Positions 30,045 through 33,343 of a stretch of 33,343 bases of DNA are shown one piece after another. Source of the DNA: a virus; the IMG/VR virus record IMGVR_UViG_3300032242_002077, positions 1-33,343 of that record. One strand, written 5' to 3'. A program made the translations under genes and the position numbers. The notes under the pieces were generated by a model that was not told the origin of the DNA, searched no databases, and worked only from the letters and a program-made list of their open reading frames with translations. Within the stretch, counting starts at the first letter, position 1. Every line of letters begins with the position of its first letter.

Positions 30045-30539
30045 TTACATACCGCCAAATAAAAAATTTCCAGTAAAGTCTGACGAACTTGAACCGCCAA
30101 CTTGACCGCCAGAAGCGTATAGTATTCCATCAGGACCCACACGAGTGACTACAGTTCCGCTTGAATTTTTCCATTGCATAAGGTCTGCAGTTTGGCTGGT
30201 GGCAGCTTTAATAGATAATCCAATAACGCTTGCACTACTAACAACAATTGAACTACCGCCAGCGTTCTTTACATACTGAGTGTGGGTGTCTGCAACAATT
30301 CCTGCTTCTATATTATTAAGTCGCGCATTGACAGTAAGAAAATCTCTAGCGTCGTTATACCAAGTTGCTGAATAAGCTGGGGCTGTAGAAAGAGATGGAG
30401 AAGTGCCCAAGGTTGTTTCGATAGCAACCACTTCTGCACGTAGTGTGTTTGGGTCTGACGCTTGAACTAAGTCAACAACGTTTACTTTATCTAAACCAAA
30501 GTTAACAATGTTTCCTGGATATGAAGCTGTAGTTGCCAT
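30045..30539 (-). CDS. Small tail fibre/spike protein
   Basis: 164 aa. The N-terminal half (NIVNFGLDKVNVVDLVQASD) precedes SATWYNDARDFLTVNARLNN, and the ADTHTQYV motif near residue 87 is a common segment of phage tail fibre and hinge proteins. The second half (SIVVSSASVIGLSIKAA, MQWKNSSGTVVTRVGPDGIL) has the strand-repeat form of a trimeric fibre shaft. The position between baseplate J and tail protein I is unusual, as these two are normally neighbours. Confidence 0.72.
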   Translation of the reverse strand: MATTASYPGNIVNFGLDKVNVVDLVQASDPNTLRAEVVAIETTLGTSPSLSTAPAYSATWYNDARDFLTVNARLNNIEAGIVADTHTQYVKNAGGSSIVVSSASVIGLSIKAATSQTADLMQWKNSSGTVVTRVGPDGILYASGGQVGGSSSSDFTGNFLFGGM

Positions 30540-30546
30540 AATTTAC

Positions 30547-32487
30547 CTAACCTACTATTCCGCCAGAAGCAGTTACTGTAAAATTGCCTGCAATTGGAAG
30601 CTCATTTGTCCCCAGTTGGATGTTATTAACACCTGTAGTAGACAACTTTGACGTCCAAATACTTGCGTTTGTTACAGCGCCCGTACCTCCAGCATTTGCT
30701 GACATAGTGTATGAAGTTACCCCCGTAGCAACTCCACCAGAAACGTATGTTCCACTTATTGAGCTATTATTAAGAGTAAACTGAGAACTAGAACGAGTTG
30801 CAACAACCCCAGAAATATTAAATATATCTGGAGAAACTCCAGTAATAGTAACTGGTTCTCCTACAACAAAACTATTAGATGCAGTATATGTAACTACGCC
30901 GTTAGAAGCTGACGCCCCAGTAATTGTTGCGTTAGTAGTGTTAATAGAAGAAATAGTAGTTCCAGAAGGAATAGTTACTGTTCCAGAATAACTTGAAGAA
31001 AAAGCAACTTTTTGCCCAACAGAAACGTTTAAAGAAGAGGACACATTGCTAATAGTTGCACTTCCAGATGTTAAGTTGCCTGTAAACAACGCGTCTGCTC
31101 TGGTTAAAAGACTAAAGTCAACATAAGTAAGTCCGTCTACCTGTGTTAGTACGTTGTGAATATATTGTAAAATTACATTTTCACTAAATACTACGCTGTC
31201 AAAATTAAACGCTGTTTGTAAAGCTAGATTAATTGCTGTGGTAACAACGGATTGTCTTTGACGAGGGTCAATGTACGCGGTAAAAGATGCATTAATTGGA
31301 ACATACACAGGAGGGTTAATAGTAACTGTTGTTGTTGCTGGAGCTTTGTCTGTTAAAAATGTTATTAAATCTTGTTGTGCATTTGTAAAAACTGCTGTAG
31401 TGTTTCCATAGGCATCGACGCCAGGAGTATTAATGCCGTTATCTCCAAATGGAGCGATATACAGAGTTATATTGTTATAGGCAGACCCTGAATCAGCAAT
31501 TGCTTTTGCAATAGAAGGAACTTGAACAGATAAAGAACCATAATCTTTTAAAGAAACCGCTCTTGTTAATGCGGTATACGCCAAGGGTGCGTTAATACGA
31601 ATACTATCTGTTGTTTCTTGGTCAGAACCTCCAGTAGCAGAGGCTAAATTTGTTACTTTAATTCCTGAAGGAACACCATTTACTGGATAGGTAATGGTTT
31701 TTGGCCCAACATTTCCTAAAGCTCCCCCTCCTATACGGTAAGTGGCATAGATACCTGTTGTAGCTGGAATTCTTCCGCTAACCCCATCACCAAAAGTTAT
31801 ATAAGAAATATCATTTTCGTCTGTAGTTACTGCATAAGACGGGTCGTTATAACCAGCATCAATTATGTAGGGTATTTCTGTGTATGTAACTCCTACAGGG
31901 ATTCCTCCTACTAATGAGCCGACAATTACACTACTTGTGCTATAAATTAAAGGGCTTTTAGCTAATGCTTTAGATTGATTTGCAGTTCCATTTGAATCCC
32001 CCAAATATTCATAACTAATAGTTTGACCTTGAGTTGCCGAAGATATTGCGCTAGCATTTGCAGGAACAATAACGTCAAAATCTGTTTCAAAAATAATTTG
32101 AGTGTTTATTCCGTTTACTGTTGTAGTGGTTGCTACTTGAGCGCCTGCTGGAACTGTAATACTAGACAGTGTATTGTTGGTAAGAGTTAAATCAACTTTA
32201 GCGGGAGTAGCATTGCTTGGCGTGTATCCTAAAAGGTTGGCTATTGAAAGAACTGAACTTTTTTGAGTAGCTGTACTAATAAACCCTTCATTTGCTGCCC
32301 TATCAATATAATAATTAAGCATGTCTCCCATATAAGAAAAAAGCTCAATAAGAGTAATTCCAAAATCAGAAGGGTCAGTATTTGTCCACTCAGGAATATA
32401 TTTTGGAATAAGAGTGATCATTTCGTCACGAATAGACGCGTAATCACGAGATGTGTAGTTCACCTGTGGGATATAGTTAGACGCCAT
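30547..32487 (-). CDS. Baseplate J-like protein with C-terminal insert
   Basis: 646 aa. The N-terminus (NYTSRDYASIRDEMITLIPK, then TDPSDFGITLIELFSYMGD, then YYIDRAANEGFISTA) and the region TITYPVNGVPSGIKV are typical of baseplate J, the wedge protein in contractile tails (T4 gp6/P2 gpJ type). Usual J proteins are roughly 300-480 aa. Here about 150 residues (467-617) of Ser/Thr/Gly/Val-rich beta repeats are inserted before the last strands (GVNNIQLGTNELPIAGNF). The insert could face outward and help adsorption. Confidence 0.92.
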   Translation of the reverse strand: MASNYIPQVNYTSRDYASIRDEMITLIPKYIPEWTNTDPSDFGITLIELFSYMGDMLNYYIDRAANEGFISTATQKSSVLSIANLLGYTPSNATPAKVDLTLTNNTLSSITVPAGAQVATTTTVNGINTQIIFETDFDVIVPANASAISSATQGQTISYEYLGDSNGTANQSKALAKSPLIYSTSSVIVGSLVGGIPVGVTYTEIPYIIDAGYNDPSYAVTTDENDISYITFGDGVSGRIPATTGIYATYRIGGGALGNVGPKTITYPVNGVPSGIKVTNLASATGGSDQETTDSIRINAPLAYTALTRAVSLKDYGSLSVQVPSIAKAIADSGSAYNNITLYIAPFGDNGINTPGVDAYGNTTAVFTNAQQDLITFLTDKAPATTTVTINPPVYVPINASFTAYIDPRQRQSVVTTAINLALQTAFNFDSVVFSENVILQYIHNVLTQVDGLTYVDFSLLTRADALFTGNLTSGSATISNVSSSLNVSVGQKVAFSSSYSGTVTIPSGTTISSINTTNATITGASASNGVVTYTASNSFVVGEPVTITGVSPDIFNISGVVATRSSSQFTLNNSSISGTYVSGGVATGVTSYTMSANAGGTGAVTNASIWTSKLSTTGVNNIQLGTNELPIAGNFTVTASGGIVG

Positions 32488-32882
32488 TAAAACTCCTGAA
32501 TAACATCGCCAGAACGATTAAGAATGCCAGTTTTTAAGTAAACTTGGCCCTTATCTTGATTTGGTAGGGTATAGTCAATTGTAAGGGCTACAGTTCCTTC
32601 TTGTTGGTTAAGAGAGGCACTAACTTGGTCTAAAACAAGGGATGTTAGATACAGTCCAAAAACGCTTCTAACGCTTGCAGCTGCTATATCAGCTGCATCA
32701 TCAAGATTTTGAAATAAAGACTCTTTTATAGTTCCACCATAATTAGGTCTAAATACCCTTTCACCAATTTCTGTAAGTACTGCGCTGGTTACTCTGCTTT
32801 GCCAAATCAATCCCTGGTCATTAGATGACAATATAGAGCCAGAACTGTCTACGGAAAATGGAAGAATAATTGCGCGTTCCAT
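32487..32882 (-). CDS. gp25-like baseplate wedge (GpW) protein
   Basis: 131 aa from ATG 32882, where TAGGTG gives a ribosome site. Recognised by RVTSAVLTEIGERVFRPNYG (the conserved helix-turn of T4 gp25/P2 gpW) followed by GTIKESLFQNLDD, the helix of that fold, and a C-terminal strand region TVALTIDYTLPNQDKGQ. It forms part of the inner baseplate next to J and the central spike. Overlaps J by one base. Confidence 0.92.
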   Translation of the reverse strand: MERAIILPFSVDSSGSILSSNDQGLIWQSRVTSAVLTEIGERVFRPNYGGTIKESLFQNLDDAADIAAASVRSVFGLYLTSLVLDQVSASLNQQEGTVALTIDYTLPNQDKGQVYLKTGILNRSGDVIQEF

Positions 32883-33343
32883 TAAAATACACCTACCCAT
32901 AGAGGAAAGTTAGAATCTCCGCCTTCAAACATAACCCACACACCTTGACCTAAATCGGGTACTTCTCTGTGATAGGTGTGCTCTGCTGGTGTTTTTCCTA
33001 ATTCAGAGCCATCGTTATCTAAAGCGTCTGTTGAGGTCACATGCGCGTGGGTCAACTTATTAGAATTACCTGAGTGTGCGCTGTGAGAAGCCGTTGTGCT
33101 AAAAGAATGCGTGTGGTTTGGGCTACCTCCTGTGCCCGTTGTTCCGCTTATGGTGTGCGTTGAATGGGTGTTTAATAGCGCAGCTACGTCAGCAGCTAAA
33201 TGGGGTAAATGGTCTAAATGATTTGCATTTCCAGTAACGGGGTTTACTGGATAAGCCCAGTTACTGATTCCTGATGCTAATACTTGCGGGCATGTAAGAG
33301 TGATTCTGTTTTTATTTTCTGGGTCGTTATTATCATAACAAGT
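32882..33343 (-). CDS. gp5/VgrG-like baseplate spike, 5' end cut off
   Basis: Open from the window edge; 153 codons are seen, plus the stop. The end GVWVMFEGGDSNFPLWVGVF is the OB-fold finish of gp5/gpV/VgrG spike proteins, and NRITLTCPQVLASGISNWAY is its first strand pair. Between them is an 85-residue stretch rich in His pairs (HLDHLPH, NHTHSF, SHSAHS, THAHV, HTYH), typical of a metal-binding or loop insert. The spike pierces the cell envelope. It is the partial gene at the edge of the window. Confidence 0.85.
   Translation of the reverse strand, partial: TCYDNNDPENKNRITLTCPQVLASGISNWAYPVNPVTGNANHLDHLPHLAADVAALLNTHSTHTISGTTGTGGSPNHTHSFSTTASHSAHSGNSNKLTHAHVTSTDALDNDGSELGKTPAEHTYHREVPDLGQGVWVMFEGGDSNFPLWVGVF

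Overview
The window reads as part of a tailed-phage genome with a contractile (myovirus-type) tail that infects an actinobacterium. The host call rests on a WhiB-family gene at 14403-14735, a family restricted to Actinobacteria and their phages. The sequence is AT-rich by eye. Together with a B12-dependent class II ribonucleotide reductase and a Leu-762-type DNA polymerase A, this fits an uncultivated freshwater or marine actinophage better than a phage of a high-GC soil host. That habitat is inference. No integrase, terminase, capsid gene, tRNA or CRISPR array is visible.

Layout. Almost everything is on the minus strand, in a tightly packed series with ATGA or TAATG overlaps, so it is read from high to low coordinates. 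(1) 33343-28038: baseplate and tail-tip module, with a cut-off gp5/VgrG-like spike, a gp25-like wedge, baseplate J, a small fibre protein and a large tail-protein-I fusion with sugar-binding-like modules. (2) 27984-19048: replication module, with a Rossmann-like unknown, winged-helix initiator-like protein, DnaC-like loader, SWIM zinc protein, DnaB helicase, DnaG-type primase, dNMP kinase, SNF2 helicase, ribbon-helix-helix regulator, coiled-coil protein, MerR-like protein and a probable ssDNA-binding protein. (3) 18975-12728: polymerase, recombination and nuclease module, with PolA, two unknowns, RecA, a resolvase, WhiB, a Cas4/RecB-like nuclease and a second resolvase-like nuclease. (4) 12731-9711: small zinc proteins including an FmdB-like ribbon, a SpoVS-like protein, an HTH-like protein and a metallophosphoesterase. 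(5) 9696-7055: an island of ten very small genes, several with zinc-type cysteine pairs. (6) 7018-2980: unknown genes plus a nucleotidyltransferase, a HAD-like protein and a 485-aa protein whose N-terminal half looks like a TIM barrel. (7) 2828-795: class II ribonucleotide reductase. (8) Plus-strand genes at 45-719 converge on the reductase across a strong bidirectional terminator.

How it works together. The phage carries most of its own replication fork (initiator, loader, helicase, primase, polymerase, ssDNA-binding protein) plus nucleotide supply (reductase, dNMP kinase) and recombination and resolution (RecA, Cas4-like nuclease, two resolvase-like enzymes, metallophosphoesterase). Regulators are scattered through these modules (WhiB, MerR-like, RHH, SpoVS-like). 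Several genes have their Shine-Dalgarno sequence inside a hairpin, most clearly at 20601-20624 and upstream of polA. A 19-bp inverted repeat with a nested 8-bp repeat lies between the SNF2 helicase and the RHH regulator. Four small genes missed by a length cut-off were recovered by reading the sequence: RHH at 20640-20789, FmdB-like at 12380-12550, a CCHC zinc-knuckle microprotein at 9043-9153 and a 51-aa Gly-rich protein at 9541-9696. No stretch over 300 bases lacks a gene.
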